Source: Chloroflexota bacterium (GTDB lineage: Bacteria; Chloroflexota; Anaerolineae; Anaerolineales; Villigracilaceae). Taken from it: a DNA stretch of 64,000 bases. The stretch covers positions 103,931-167,930 of the forward strand of contig JAIOOU010000016.1 in assembly GCA_021414245.1 (NCBI GenBank), read 5' to 3'. The translations under genes were made by a program, and so were the position numbers. Position 1 is the first letter of the stretch. Every line of letters starts with the position of its first letter. Below are positions 35,290-45,145 of this stretch, in pieces. Below the pieces are notes generated by a model. It was not told where the DNA came from. It did not search any database and worked only from the letters and a program-made list of their open reading frames with translations.

Positions 35290-38200
35290 TTAGGGGAATG
35301 CGATACCAAAGGTCTCGGACCACCCGCCCCAATTTCCTGTCTGGTCCCTGGCGCGTACGTGCCAATAATATGTGCCGCGGTGCATATTGGAGATTTGAAA
35401 AGATGCGCTGTTTCTCAGGGAACTCCATTCCGGACTTGAGAAATCCGAATTCGAATCGATCTCAATCTGATATCTGGTTGCCGAACCAATCTTTTCCCAA
35501 ACGAAACTGGTTTTTGTGGTCACTGCGAAGTTGGCCGGGCTGATCAGCCGCGGAGCAGGCGGGGGGGTTGTATCAATCGTTAATATCGCGGTCGGGCTGA
35601 ATTTTCCGGGCTGGAAGGCTGGGTTGTATGCTCGAACATGCCAGTAATAGACACCATCCATAAATGAACTGGCGCCAGTGAATGTCAGGCCGCTGGTGAC
35701 GAAGCTTGTAATGTTTTGCGTAAAATTACCGTCAGACGCGATCACAATTTCGTAAGCTGAAGCTTCCCGAACTCTTGTCCATGAAAATGACGGGGACGGA
35801 TTCCCTGTCAGGAAATTTTGACGCGGCTCTTTTAAGGCCGGGGCCGGAAAGTTAGTCTGGGCCTTCGAAATTTCGTAGGTTTCTCCGTTTGAAAAATTCC
35901 CGTTTCCAGTCCCGGGCCCGCCTGGCCTGGCCCCCGCCTGGTTGGCGATGCTGTCGTCATCGATCAGATCGAGGCGTAAAGACCCGCTGCCCGCCCCGGT
36001 GTTTACACGGACAACATAAAAAGGGTCAACATCGGTCACACTGATGATGGATGCGTTGATGATGTTGGCCATGGAAAGGCTGAAATCGGAGGCATCCACC
36101 CCGGTCACGGCTTCTGAAAACGTCACAATGAAGTCTACACTTCCGGCACTGCTCGGGTTGGGCCCGGATCTTGTGATCGAGGTAACGCTGGGGAATGTCT
36201 TTTCCACCGAATAGCTTTCGCCATTGACATAGTTCCCGTTGCCGGCCACTGGTCCCCCGAGGTTGTTCCCGGCGGCATCGCGAATACTGTCATCATCGAT
36301 CAGGTCCAATCGAAGGGTTCCGGACCCGGAACCGGTGTCCGCAGTCACCACATAAAAGGGATCCGCATTCTGAACCGAAACTATGGATGGCAGGGATAAA
36401 CCTGCTGTACTTAAACTAAAATCGGATGCCTCCGCGCCCGATACAGGTTCGGAAAATGTGACAATGAAGTCAACTTTGCTTGAATTGGCCGGGTTGGTGC
36501 CAGCCCGGATGATGGAAGTGACCTTTGGGGCGGTTTTGTCGATAACATATATTTCGCCTGTTTTAAAGCTTCCGTTGTCCCAACCTGCGCCGCCCAGCGG
36601 ATTCTCTGAGACATTGATGATGCTGTCATTGTCAATGAGATCCAGTCGAAGATCGCCATCTCCATAGCCCGAGATTGCGGAAATTGTATATTGATTGCCT
36701 GACCCGGCCACGTTGACGATGGTCGCATCCGTGATGCCTGAAGCCGATATTTTGAAATCGGTGGCGTCCACTCCGGTGACAGGCTCTGAAAATGTGATCA
36801 GCCAATCCACGTTTGTCAAACTGGAGGGACTCGAGTGGATGCGGGTAAGCGTAGTGACCATCGGCGCGGATTTTTCAATATTGTAGGATTCGCCGTTTGC
36901 GTATACTCCGTTGCCAGAACCTGTACCACCTGCGGGGTTTCCGGCAGCGTCCAGTATGCTGTCATCATCGGTCAGGTCAAGGCGAAGTATGCCGGAGCCG
37001 GTTCCTGTATTCACAGCTACGATATAACTCGTGCCGGATTGCGAAATGTGGTTGATCGAAGCGCCGTAAATATTTGTTGAACTGGACACGAAATCGGTGG
37101 CATCCACCCCGGTTACAGCCTCGGAAAAGGTGACGATAAAATCAACGATCCCTGAATTTGACGGATTCGGATCTTTACGCAGTATGGATGAGACGATGGG
37201 TGCGGAGCGGTCGACCGTGACGGTTTCGCCGGAAGTGAATGTGCCGTTTTCATTTCCCGGTCCGCCAACTGGATTTCCGGCAGAGTCGATGACTGTATCG
37301 TTGTCGTTAAAATTCAAGCGGATCTGGTCGTTTCCCGCAGCCGTGTTTGCAGATATCGTATAAACGCTTCCCGAGCCGTTAATTTGGCTTAGCGAAGCGC
37401 TGCTATTCGAGGCGATTGAAAAGTCACCTAAATCCAGACCCATCACGGGTTCAGAGAATATGACTTGAAAGTTTACGCCCGGCAGATTGGTGGGGTTCGG
37501 GCCCAGCCCCGTGATGGATAAGATGCTCGGACTGCTTTTATCGATGCTGTAGACATCGCCTGTGCTGAAATTTCCGTTCCCGATCCCGTCGCCACCGAGT
37601 TTATTTCCAATGATGCTGGTGATGCTGTCGTTATCGCTCAAATCCAATCGGATCGAGCCGTCGCCGTTGCCTGTATTCACTGTGACGGAATAAGTGTCCC
37701 CGGACCCATTGACTTCCTGGATGAAAGCCCCGCTGGTTGCGGGCGGGTTGAGGACAAAATCGCCGAGATCCACCCCGATGACTGCTTCTGAAAATTTAAC
37801 TTGATAGACCACGGAGGTCGAATTGGCAGGGGAGGGACCGACACGGGCAATGGATGTCACCAGGGGGATCGTTTTTCGGATCTGGTATTCATCCACCAGC
37901 AAGCCGGTTCTCGTAAAGAATTGGAATTTGACCGCGGTCGAATCGGCCTCGACTCGCATTGCCCCGTAATCCTGGTTGAAGCGGACCTGGCTGCCGGGCA
38001 GTTGGGTCTCAAAAGGATATATTTCCGCCCCGCCGATGCCATTCACAAAATACGGCAGCCCGTCAATGCTCAGTCTTTCGTAAATGTGATCGTGTCCTGC
38101 AAGGACTGCGTCCGCGCCCCAGGCTTTGAATGGCCATTGCATATAACTTGTTGAGCCATGTTTTCCCGATGAATATGGGGCGTGGTGCAGAACAACGATG

Positions 38201-38781
38201 TTGAAATCCGATGACGATGCCGCTAATTCCCTTTTCAACCATTTGGCCTGTTCGGAAGTCGAAGAAGTTCCGTCAGGTTCGCCGGGGTCGCTGTCCAGCA
38301 TGAAGAAATGGACCGGGCCTTTTATAAAATCATAATAGCCGATCCTGTTGTAAAAGCTGAAATAATTGAAGTATGGCTGGGCTGCATTCGAGTCCCAGTC
38401 GTGATTACCAAGCACGGGGAAGAATTTTTTGTAAGTCGCTGATGACCCGAAACTACCGCGATAGGGGAAGATGTAATCGTGATAATACTGCCCGATGTTT
38501 TGATCGATGGTGCTTGCCGCTCCGTTTGGGTAGTTGTTGTCTCCGACGGTGACGATGAAATCGGGATTCCAGCCCTTCACAAGATTTGCGACATCCGCTT
38601 CAGACTGGCTGGCCAGCCCGTAATCTCCGATAACCCCGAAAACAATTTTGCCTGTTTGCTCTGTCGGTGCGGCGGAAACAGCGCCCGGCTGGACTGCTGC
38701 AAGGCTTGCCAACACCAGGAAGGATATTAATAAGCTCTTTGGAGCTTTGCATGTGTTATTTTTCACGGTTAAGATGGCCAT
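35290..38781 (-). CDS. Secreted calcineurin-like metallophosphatase with six Ig-like repeats and two FN3-like domains
   Basis: A 1163-residue exported protein. After a signal peptide (about 15-37) comes a metallophosphatase domain (45-300) with GDYG (52-55), GDNNYP (80-85), GNHD (125-128), HHAPYSSGKHG and GHDH (229-232), the metal ligands of the purple-acid-phosphatase-like family. Then six repeats of about 112 residues (304-974), each with a VDFIVTFSEAVTGVDA-type strand, a R-LDL-DDDSI segment and a Gly-Asn-Gly stretch, and finally two fibronectin-III-like domains with YYWHVRA. No C-terminal anchor is seen. It probably acts outside the cell on phosphomonoesters. It sits inside the suf locus but is not obviously linked to it. 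Confidence 0.9.
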   Translation of the reverse strand: MAILTVKNNTCKAPKSLLISFLVLASLAAVQPGAVSAAPTEQTGKIVFGVIGDYGLASQSEADVANLVKGWNPDFIVTVGDNNYPNGAASTIDQNIGQYYHDYIFPYRGSFGSSATYKKFFPVLGNHDWDSNAAQPYFNYFSFYNRIGYYDFIKGPVHFFMLDSDPGEPDGTSSTSEQAKWLKRELAASSSDFNIVVLHHAPYSSGKHGSTSYMQWPFKAWGADAVLAGHDHIYERLSIDGLPYFVNGIGGAEIYPFETQLPGSQVRFNQDYGAMRVEADSTAVKFQFFTRTGLLVDEYQIRKTIPLVTSIARVGPSPANSTSVVYQVKFSEAVIGVDLGDFVLNPPATSGAFIQEVNGSGDTYSVTVNTGNGDGSIRLDLSDNDSITSIIGNKLGGDGIGNGNFSTGDVYSIDKSSPSILSITGLGPNPTNLPGVNFQVIFSEPVMGLDLGDFSIASNSSASLSQINGSGSVYTISANTAAGNDQIRLNFNDNDTVIDSAGNPVGGPGNENGTFTSGETVTVDRSAPIVSSILRKDPNPSNSGIVDFIVTFSEAVTGVDATDFVSSSTNIYGASINHISQSGTSYIVAVNTGTGSGILRLDLTDDDSILDAAGNPAGGTGSGNGVYANGESYNIEKSAPMVTTLTRIHSSPSSLTNVDWLITFSEPVTGVDATDFKISASGITDATIVNVAGSGNQYTISAISGYGDGDLRLDLIDNDSIINVSENPLGGAGWDNGSFKTGEIYVIDKTAPKVTSIIRAGTNPANSSKVDFIVTFSEPVSGAEASDFSLSTAGLSLPSIVSVQNADPFYVVTADTGSGSGTLRLDLIDDDSIRDAAGNNLGGPVAGNGNYVNGESYSVEKTFPSVTSITRSGPNPSSAGSVDFIVTFSEAVTGVDASDFSLSMANIINASIISVTDVDPFYVVRVNTGAGSGSLRLDLIDDDSIANQAGARPGGPGTGNGNFSNGETYEISKAQTNFPAPALKEPRQNFLTGNPSPSFSWTRVREASAYEIVIASDGNFTQNITSFVTSGLTFTGASSFMDGVYYWHVRAYNPAFQPGKFSPTAILTIDTTPPPAPRLISPANFAVTTKTSFVWEKIGSATRYQIEIDSNSDFSSPEWSSLRNSASFQISNMHRGTYYWHVRARDQTGNWGGWSETFGIAFP
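35860..37872 (-). repeat. Six tandem ~335-base protein-domain repeats
   Basis: These encode the six Ig-like repeats of the metallophosphatase. DNA identity is moderate (units have drifted), so the array is a coding duplication, not a recent tandem repeat. The third, fifth and sixth units look most alike at protein level. Confidence 0.85.
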
Positions 38782-38865
38782 GTTCTCTTAGTTTATATGA
38801 TTAGGATGCTTTTGACATTACGAATCCCGGACAAAATGGGCCTTGGCAGACCGATTGCCCACGCG

Positions 38866-38892
38866 AATATACTAGAAAAATATCATAAATAT
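38866..38892. promoter_or_regulatory. Predicted SufR operator at the suf operon
   Basis: The second copy of the 27-base element (one base differs from 35232-35258). It ends on the first T of the -35 box, so bound SufR would block RNA polymerase. Confidence 0.78.
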
Positions 38893-38920
38893 TGACATAT
38901 CCGTCCGACCCTGCTATAAT
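38892..38920 (+). promoter_or_regulatory. Consensus promoter of the suf operon
   Basis: TTGACA (38892-38897) and TATAAT (38915-38920) with exactly 17 bases between, a perfect sigma-70 consensus, 55 bases upstream of sufC. Confidence 0.88.
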
Positions 38921-38975
38921 GCAGTCCTACTGATAAAACCGCCAGTAATGGCTTAAATCCAGGAGTGTCCAAGGT

Positions 38976-39752
38976 ATGTCGCAACTTGAAATCAAGAATC
39001 TACACGTCAGCATAGAAGACAAGGAAATTTTAAAGGGTCTGTCATTGACCATCAAACAGGGCGAAATCCATGCAATTATGGGCCCGAACGGCACGGGAAA
39101 GTCCACTTTAGCCTACACCCTGATGGGGCACCCCAATTACACCGTTACCGAAGGTGAGATCATCTTTAAGGGACAGAATGTTCTGGAACTCGAGCCGGAT
39201 GAACGCTCCCGCGCCGGGATTTTTCTGGCATTTCAATACCCGGTTGCTATCCCCGGAGTGACCGTGGCTAATTTTCTGCGCTCAGCGCTGAACGCCCGCC
39301 GACGTGCTCAAAATCCTGAAGACAAGGGCATGCCCATTCCTGAGTTTCGCAAGATGCTCAAGGAAAAAATGGACACCCTTAAAATGGACCATGCCTTTGC
39401 CGGGCGATATTTAAATGACGGCTTTTCCGGCGGGGAGAAAAAGCGCGCGGAGATTTTGCAGATGGCCGCTCTGAAGCCCGAGATCGCCATTTTGGATGAA
39501 ACCGATTCAGGCCTGGATATCGACGCGCTTCGTATTGTTTCCGAAGGGGTCAATGCTCTTTCCGGACCCGATCTGGGCGTGCTGGTCATCACACATTATC
39601 AGCGCCTTTTGAATTACATCAAACCCAATTTCGTTCATATCATGCTGGATGGACGCATCGTTGAATCCGGCGGACCCGACCTGGCGCTGCACCTTGAAGA
39701 GCAGGGGTATGACTGGGTGCGTGAAAAATACGAAGAGACGGCTGAGGCCTAG
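38976..39752 (+). CDS. sufC: Fe-S assembly ATPase SufC
   Basis: A 258-residue ABC-type ATPase with Walker A GPNGTGKS (36-43), the SufC-type signature [13 protein letters not shown] and Walker [17 protein letters not shown]. It drives the SufBCD scaffold complex. AGGAG lies upstream. First gene of the suf operon. Confidence 0.96.
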   Translation: MSQLEIKNLHVSIEDKEILKGLSLTIKQGEIHAIMGPNGTGKSTLAYTLMGHPNYTVTEGEIIFKGQNVLELEPDERSRAGIFLAFQYPVAIPGVTVANFLRSALNARRRAQNPEDKGMPIPEFRKMLKEKMDTLKMDHAFAGRYLNDGFSGGEKKRAEILQMAALKPEIAILDETDSGLDIDALRIVSEGVNALSGPDLGVLVITHYQRLLNYIKPNFVHIMLDGRIVESGGPDLALHLEEQGYDWVREKYEETAEA

Positions 39753-39828
39753 ACTCATTCTTTACTCGGTAGCAGTTTGAAGGTCCGCCTTGAAACGGAT
39801 CTTCATCAGAAAAAATATGGTGAATCCA

Positions 39829-41256
39829 ATGACTGAAGATACCAAACTTAATGAAGACACCAAGATCCTCGATGAAATCGGCGATTACAAATATGGGTTT
39901 CATGATCGAGACGATAATTATGTGTTCAAGTCTGAAAGAGGCCTGAACCGCCAGGTTGTGGAGAATATTTCCCGCATGAAGGGCGAGCCGCAGTGGATGC
40001 TGGATTTTCGCCTGAAGGCGCTTGAACATTATCTTGCGCGCCCCATGCCAACCTGGGGACCTGAGCTGAACGAATTGGATCTTGACAACATTTTTTACTA
40101 TGTCAAGCCGACCGAAAAAAGCGAAAAGAATTGGGATGATGTCCCTGGCGATATCAAGAAGACCTTCGATAAATTGGGCATCCCGGAAGCAGAACAGAAG
40201 TTTTTGTCCGGTGTGGGTGCGCAATACGAATCGGAAATGGTGTACCACTCGATTTTAGAGCATCTTGAAAAGCAGGGTGTGATCTTCCTGTCGATCGAGG
40301 ACGGTCTGAAGCAGTATCCAGACCTGTTCAAGGAATATTTTGGCACCGTCATTCCGATTGAAGATAATAAATTTGCGGCCCTTAACTCGGCTGTTTGGTC
40401 GGGCGGGTCATTTGTTTATATTCCGAAAGGCGTGAAGGTTGATCTTCCCCTGCAGGCCTATTTTCGTTTGAACACCGCCAATGTCGGCCAATTCGAGCGG
40501 ACACTCATTATTGTTGATGAAGGCGCTTCTGTTCATTACGTCGAGGGGTGTACGGCCCCTCAATACACCACCAATTCGTTCCACTCCGGAGTGATCGAGA
40601 TCGTGGTCAAGAAGGGTGCGCGCTCGCGCTATTCAACCATTCAGAACTGGTCCACCAATGTATTCAATCTCGTAACCCAGCGGGCGATGGTTTTTGCGGA
40701 TGCTTCCCATGAGTGGGTGGATGCCAATCTGGGTTCGAAGCTCACCATGAAATACCCCTCCTGTTATTTGATGGAGCCCGGTGCGCGGGGCGAAATGCTT
40801 TCGATGGCGTTTGCCGGCCCTGGCCAGATCCAGGATGCGGGTTCAAAAATGGTGCATTTTGCACCCAATACCACCAGCAAGATCACATCCAAGTCAATCA
40901 GCAAAGGCGGTGGACGCGCCTCTTATCGCGGTTTAGTCAAAGTATATAAGGGCGCCAAGGGTGTAAAGTCCAATGTGGTCTGTGATGCGCTTTTACTGGA
41001 TCCCAAATCCCGCTCGGATACCTATCCATCCATAGAGATCGATGAGGATGATGTCACCATTGGTCACGAGGCTTCGGTTTCCAAGGTCGGTGAGGAGCAG
41101 CTTTTTTACCTGATGTCCCGCGGCTTGAGCGAAGAAGAAGCCACGGGCATGGTGGTCTCCGGCTTTATCGAGCCCCTGGTCAAGGAGCTGCCGATGGAAT
41201 ACGCCGTTGAAATGAACCGCCTGATCCAGCTTCAAATGGAAGGTTCGATCGGTTAA
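39829..41256 (+). CDS. sufB: Fe-S assembly scaffold SufB
   Basis: A 475-residue beta-helix scaffold protein on which iron-sulfur clusters are assembled with SufC and SufD. The family sequences [11 protein letters not shown] near the N-terminus, [10 protein letters not shown] (cluster-related Cys) and the C-terminal [21 protein letters not shown] are present. The open frame begins at a TTG (39790), but ATG 39829 with GGTGA upstream gives the usual length. ATG 39817 is an alternative. Confidence 0.95.
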   Translation: MTEDTKLNEDTKILDEIGDYKYGFHDRDDNYVFKSERGLNRQVVENISRMKGEPQWMLDFRLKALEHYLARPMPTWGPELNELDLDNIFYYVKPTEKSEKNWDDVPGDIKKTFDKLGIPEAEQKFLSGVGAQYESEMVYHSILEHLEKQGVIFLSIEDGLKQYPDLFKEYFGTVIPIEDNKFAALNSAVWSGGSFVYIPKGVKVDLPLQAYFRLNTANVGQFERTLIIVDEGASVHYVEGCTAPQYTTNSFHSGVIEIVVKKGARSRYSTIQNWSTNVFNLVTQRAMVFADASHEWVDANLGSKLTMKYPSCYLMEPGARGEMLSMAFAGPGQIQDAGSKMVHFAPNTTSKITSKSISKGGGRASYRGLVKVYKGAKGVKSNVVCDALLLDPKSRSDTYPSIEIDEDDVTIGHEASVSKVGEEQLFYLMSRGLSEEEATGMVVSGFIEPLVKELPMEYAVEMNRLIQLQMEGSIG

Positions 41257-41314
41257 AAAATCCCCGTTTGCCGGCGCAGAAAGAACTGCCTGCAAACTTT
41301 AAACGGAAGAGTCT

Positions 41315-42646
41315 ATGCAAGAGAAACCCAAAGTATCAGTTACCAGAACCAGGCGCGATTCTGCCGCGAAGGATTTTTCCTTCACGGCCAATTCCATCCC
41401 GGCCGGCGGATTGAACGAGATCCGCGTCAAGGCCTGGGAGGCCTATTCCAGGTTTTCCATGCCTGTTACCACGGAGGAAGCCTGGCGGCGCACCGACTTA
41501 AGATTGCTGCCCGCTTCAGATTTCAGAATCCCTGTGGAAGGGGCGTTTGAAGATTTACCGGCTGTGCCGGAGTATTTGCTTCAACCCTTGACGGGAGAAC
41601 AGCACGGTGGACAAATCACCCTGCTTCCAGGCGGGTCACGCGTGGATCTGGATCCTGCTCTTGTTTCGAAGGGCGTGATCTTCACGGACCTGCGCACTGC
41701 AGAGCGTGAACATTCTGACCTGCTAAAAAAACTGATTGGCACGATCGTCAAGCCTGAAGACGGGAAATTTGCCGCATTGGCCTCGGCATTGGCTGGTAAT
41801 GGTGTGCTTCTGTACGTCCCTGAAAATGTACAAGTGGAAACACCGCTTCATTCCGTGCTTTGGGGTCCGGGAACGGACGTGGCACACTTCTCTCATTTGA
41901 TCATTTATGTCGAGGACAGGGCTTCTGTCACTTATGTACATGAAGCCGCTTCACCCAATGAGACCGGCCATGCCATGCATTCCGGAATTGTGGAAATCCA
42001 TGTTGGCCAGGATGCGAGCCTGCGCTTTGTCGAATTGCAGTCCTGGGGACGGCATGTCTGGAATTTCTCCCATGAACGTGCCCGCGTGGAACGGGGAGGC
42101 AACCTCGATTGGATCTTTGGGGCAGTTGGTTCACGTCTGACCAAGAATTTCTCGGATCTAGACCTGGCCGGGGAAGGTGCGCAGGGTCGCATGTCCGGCT
42201 TTTATTTCACCGATGGCACCCAGCATCTGGATCATGATACCCAGCAGAACCATCTGGCTCCGCATACCACCAGCGATCTGTTATTCAAAGGGGCTCTCAA
42301 GGGCAAGAGCAGGTCCGTTTGGCAGGGAATGATCTATGTAGCCCCTGGCGCCCAAAAGACGGACGGATATCAGGCCAACCGAAACCTTGTCCTGGACGAT
42401 CAGGCTCGGGCGGATTCAATCCCCGGGCTGGAAATCCTGGCTGATGATGTTCGCTGCACCCACGGGGCCACGGTGGGCAAATTGGAAAAGGAGCCCCTGT
42501 TCTACCTCAAGAGCCGCGGAATCCCGCAACAGGATGCGGAACGCTTGGTGGTGGAGGGTTTCTTCGACCCGATCATGCAGCGGATTCCCTTTGAAGGGGT
42601 GCGCGAAAGATTTCAACAGGCGATCAAGGACAAACTGTCAGCGTAA
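41315..42646 (+). CDS. sufD: Fe-S assembly protein SufD
   Basis: A 443-residue SufB paralogue that pairs with SufB in the SufBC2D complex. It shows QNHLAPHTTSDLLFKGALKG, as in SufD, and the C-terminal RGIPQQDAERLVVEGFFDPI. It follows sufB with a 58-base gap and no terminator. Confidence 0.94.
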   Translation: MQEKPKVSVTRTRRDSAAKDFSFTANSIPAGGLNEIRVKAWEAYSRFSMPVTTEEAWRRTDLRLLPASDFRIPVEGAFEDLPAVPEYLLQPLTGEQHGGQITLLPGGSRVDLDPALVSKGVIFTDLRTAEREHSDLLKKLIGTIVKPEDGKFAALASALAGNGVLLYVPENVQVETPLHSVLWGPGTDVAHFSHLIIYVEDRASVTYVHEAASPNETGHAMHSGIVEIHVGQDASLRFVELQSWGRHVWNFSHERARVERGGNLDWIFGAVGSRLTKNFSDLDLAGEGAQGRMSGFYFTDGTQHLDHDTQQNHLAPHTTSDLLFKGALKGKSRSVWQGMIYVAPGAQKTDGYQANRNLVLDDQARADSIPGLEILADDVRCTHGATVGKLEKEPLFYLKSRGIPQQDAERLVVEGFFDPIMQRIPFEGVRERFQQAIKDKLSA

Positions 42647-42733
42647 ACGCAATTGGTTCGTGCGCGGCGCAAACCAATTTTTAAGGAAAGAGACCGAGGG
42701 CGTCTCTTCAAATAGGAAGATAGGATGTGAGTG

Positions 42734-43402
42734 ATGGCAAAGAATTCGAAAGCAAAGCCAAAATCGAAGCCGAAGAGCAAGTCTGCAGCAAAACCCAGAG
42801 TCAAGCCAGGGATTAAGGTGATGGCAAAACCCAGGGTCAAGGCGGCGATCAAGCCCAAGGCAAAACCGAAAGTTAAGCCAAAGGCAAAGGGTATGACAAA
42901 AATAAAAACGAATGTAAAGGCAAAAGCATTAAAATCGAAACCCGTTATGGCGGAGGCGCCGGTTTTGGCAAAGCGTGTTCCAGCCGGCAGTGAGACACGG
43001 TCTTCAACCGGTCAGGGTCCCGCTGCCAAAATAACAGCGCCGATTGTAAAGCGGATTGTCAACCAAATGGTTGAAAGACGCCGTCCTGTTAAGCGTCCAA
43101 CTCGTACAAACCAGTTCAGCTTTATGAAAGCCCCTGGCCTGGAGCATGCCTTTGAAGTGGGCGGCGGGGTGGAGGTCTTTTGTGATCATGAAAAGAGCAA
43201 GGAACGTATTCGAGGCTGGGTAAAGGGAATTGTTGTCCAGGTGGATAATAAAATGGTCGCTGTCCAATTCCGTTCAAACGTTTATTTGACCGATGGATGG
43301 ATGGTCCCCGACCGAATTCTCTGGTTTCCGCTAAATTCGGAGCACATGCGTTTGGTGCCCGGTAAGAAACCTGCGACGAAGGATTTGATCCCCGATTATT
43401 AG
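42734..43402 (+). CDS. Lys/Pro/Ala-rich protein with conserved-looking C-terminal domain, within the suf operon
   Basis: A 222-residue protein not recognised. Residues 1-75 are a strongly basic tract of KPK, KAK and KVKP units resembling histone-H1 tails. A linker follows, then a C-terminal beta-rich domain (about 130-222; GGGVEVFCDHEKSKERIRGW and DGWMVPDRILWFPL) that may be SH3/Tudor-like. A GTG three bases earlier could also start it. It lies between sufD and a terminator-like hairpin. Nucleic-acid binding is likely for the tail (inference). Any role in cluster assembly is unknown. Confidence 0.75.
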   Translation: MAKNSKAKPKSKPKSKSAAKPRVKPGIKVMAKPRVKAAIKPKAKPKVKPKAKGMTKIKTNVKAKALKSKPVMAEAPVLAKRVPAGSETRSSTGQGPAAKITAPIVKRIVNQMVERRRPVKRPTRTNQFSFMKAPGLEHAFEVGGGVEVFCDHEKSKERIRGWVKGIVVQVDNKMVAVQFRSNVYLTDGWMVPDRILWFPLNSEHMRLVPGKKPATKDLIPDY

Positions 43403-43409
43403 TAGTGAT

Positions 43410-43465
43410 CACGCGGGCGGGCGGCGGGAGGTTTCTTCCCGGCCCGCCCGCCCGCGTGTTTTTTT
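43410..43465 (+). terminator. Terminator-like hairpin inside the suf cluster
   Basis: A 13-base-pair GC stem (CACGCGGGCGGGC / GCCCGCCCGCGTG) followed by seven T, eight bases after the Lys-rich gene stop and 20 bases before sufS. It has full terminator form, so sufSU may be expressed at a lower level by read-through or from an unseen promoter. Confidence 0.8.
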
Positions 43466-43485
43466 GTCTGTTGGAAGTATCCTCC

Positions 43486-44712
43486 ATGAATCTAAATGTT
43501 GCTGAAATTCGAAAAGATTTTCCGATCCTTGAACGTGAGATCCGCTCCGGGGTTGTTTTGACCTACCTGGATTCAACTGCCACTTCCCAAAAACCCATTG
43601 CAGTGATCGATTCCATGAATGAATATTATCGTCATTCAAATGCGAATATTCATCGCGGGGTTCACGCCCTGGCTGAAGAGGCCACTGCGATGTATGAAGG
43701 CGCCCGCGAAAAGATCGCACAATTCATTAATGCCGGATCTGCGCGTCAGGTGATATATACGAGGAACACGACTGAATCGATCAACCTCGTTGCCTATAGC
43801 TGGGCCAGAGCCACTCTCAAATCCGGAGACCTGGTGATCTTGACGGAAATGGAGCACCACAGCAATCTGGTGCCCTGGCATATGTTGCATGCGGAGCGCG
43901 GGATTGAGCTGGAGTTCATTCCAGTGACCGATAACGGCCTGCTTGATCTTGAGGCGTACCGCATGCTTCTTGCGAAGAGCCCAAAGCTGGTCTCTTTCAC
44001 ACATATGTCCAACGTCCTTGGCACCGTCAACCCGGCGGCGGAGATGATAAAACTTGCCCATTCGGCCGGCGCAATTGTCCTGGTCGACGGCGCTCAATCC
44101 GTGCCACATCTTAAAGTTGATGTGCAGACGCTTGATGCAGATTTCTACGCCTTTTCTGCCCATAAAATGTGCGGCCCGACAGGCATAGGAGCCTTGTATG
44201 GCCGGACTTCGCTGCTTGAATCGATGCCGCCTTTCCTTGGGGGCGGGGACATGATCAAGGAAGTAAAACTTCGTTCTTTTCGTCCGAATAGCCTGCCTCA
44301 TAAATTCGAAGCTGGCACCCCGGCTATTGCAGAAGCGGTGGGCTTTGGTGCCGCAGTGGATTATCTGTCGAAGATCGGCATGGAAAAGATCGCCGCCCAT
44401 GAACACGAGATCACTGAATATGCACTTGAACGCCTGGAGGAAATTCCCGGCGTGAAATTGTTTGGCCCGTCTGCCGACAAAAAAGGCGGGGTGGCGGCAT
44501 TTACCCTTGAAGGTGTGCATCCGCATGATGTCGCTCAAATTCTGGACCAGGATGGGATCGCTGTCCGGGCAGGCCACCACTGTGCCCAGCCCCTGCATGA
44601 AAAATTCGGGATTCCCGCCACCAGCCGGGCCTCTTTTTATTTGTATAATACAAAAGAGGAAGTGGATTTGCTGGTGAATGGCATCTATAAAGTAAAAGAA
44701 ATGTTTAAGTAA
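43486..44712 (+). CDS. sufS: Cysteine desulfurase SufS
   Basis: A 408-residue PLP enzyme that takes sulfur from cysteine. The PLP Lys is in FYAFSAHKMCGPTG, and the catalytic Cys is near residue 366 in RAGHHCAQPL, as in group II SufS proteins. ATG 43486 is chosen; the longer frame from 43405 runs through the hairpin. The adjacent sufU fits the SufS-SufU pairing. Confidence 0.95.
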   Translation: MNLNVAEIRKDFPILEREIRSGVVLTYLDSTATSQKPIAVIDSMNEYYRHSNANIHRGVHALAEEATAMYEGAREKIAQFINAGSARQVIYTRNTTESINLVAYSWARATLKSGDLVILTEMEHHSNLVPWHMLHAERGIELEFIPVTDNGLLDLEAYRMLLAKSPKLVSFTHMSNVLGTVNPAAEMIKLAHSAGAIVLVDGAQSVPHLKVDVQTLDADFYAFSAHKMCGPTGIGALYGRTSLLESMPPFLGGGDMIKEVKLRSFRPNSLPHKFEAGTPAIAEAVGFGAAVDYLSKIGMEKIAAHEHEITEYALERLEEIPGVKLFGPSADKKGGVAAFTLEGVHPHDVAQILDQDGIAVRAGHHCAQPLHEKFGIPATSRASFYLYNTKEEVDLLVNGIYKVKEMFK

Positions 44713-44734
44713 AAATCAGGCCGACGAGGAAAAA

Positions 44735-45127
44735 ATGGATGATCTTTATCGCGAAGTGATCATTGAACATTACAAGAACCCGGCTTATCGTGGCAAATTG
44801 GATCCGCACGATATTTCATTTGCAGACAATAATCCGTTGTGCGGGGATCATATTCAGATAGACTTGCGTATAGACAGTGGGGTGGTTTCTGATGCCCGCT
44901 TTGACGGACACGGCTGCGCCATTTCGCAGGCTTCAGCAGACTTGCTGCTTGAGTCAATCATTGGAAAGCCGCTGGAGGAAGTTAAGAAGTTGAACAAGGA
45001 GTCGGTCCTGGAATTGCTTGGAATCGACCTTGGGCCAGTCAGATTGAAATGCGCCCTGTTGTCCTTGAAAGTTTTAAAGGCCGGCGTGTATGGACTGGGC
45101 GAAGCCGGTGACGAATTGGTCGAATAG
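44735..45127 (+). CDS. sufU: SufU-type sulfurtransferase/scaffold
   Basis: A 130-residue IscU-fold protein with Cys36, Asp38, Cys61 and Cys106 as metal ligands (NPLCGD, GHGCAIS, RLKCALL). The insert between the second and third Cys is of SufU length. It activates SufS and accepts its persulfide sulfur. It follows sufS by 22 bases. Confidence 0.94.
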   Translation: MDDLYREVIIEHYKNPAYRGKLDPHDISFADNNPLCGDHIQIDLRIDSGVVSDARFDGHGCAISQASADLLLESIIGKPLEEVKKLNKESVLELLGIDLGPVRLKCALLSLKVLKAGVYGLGEAGDELVE

Positions 45128-45145
45128 ATCAGGAAAAATACAGGT

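Noticed and set aside
35860..37872. Regular ~335-base repeats as a CRISPR or satellite array
   Set aside because: They are coding, keep the reading frame and translate to one Ig-like domain family with drifted DNA.
39790..39828. TTG start of sufB
   Set aside because: The 13 added residues are not seen in SufB, and a better start with GGTGA lies at 39829.
43410..43458. Long GC inverted repeat as an insertion-sequence end
   Set aside because: No transposase nearby and it is followed by a T-run, so a terminator is the simpler reading.
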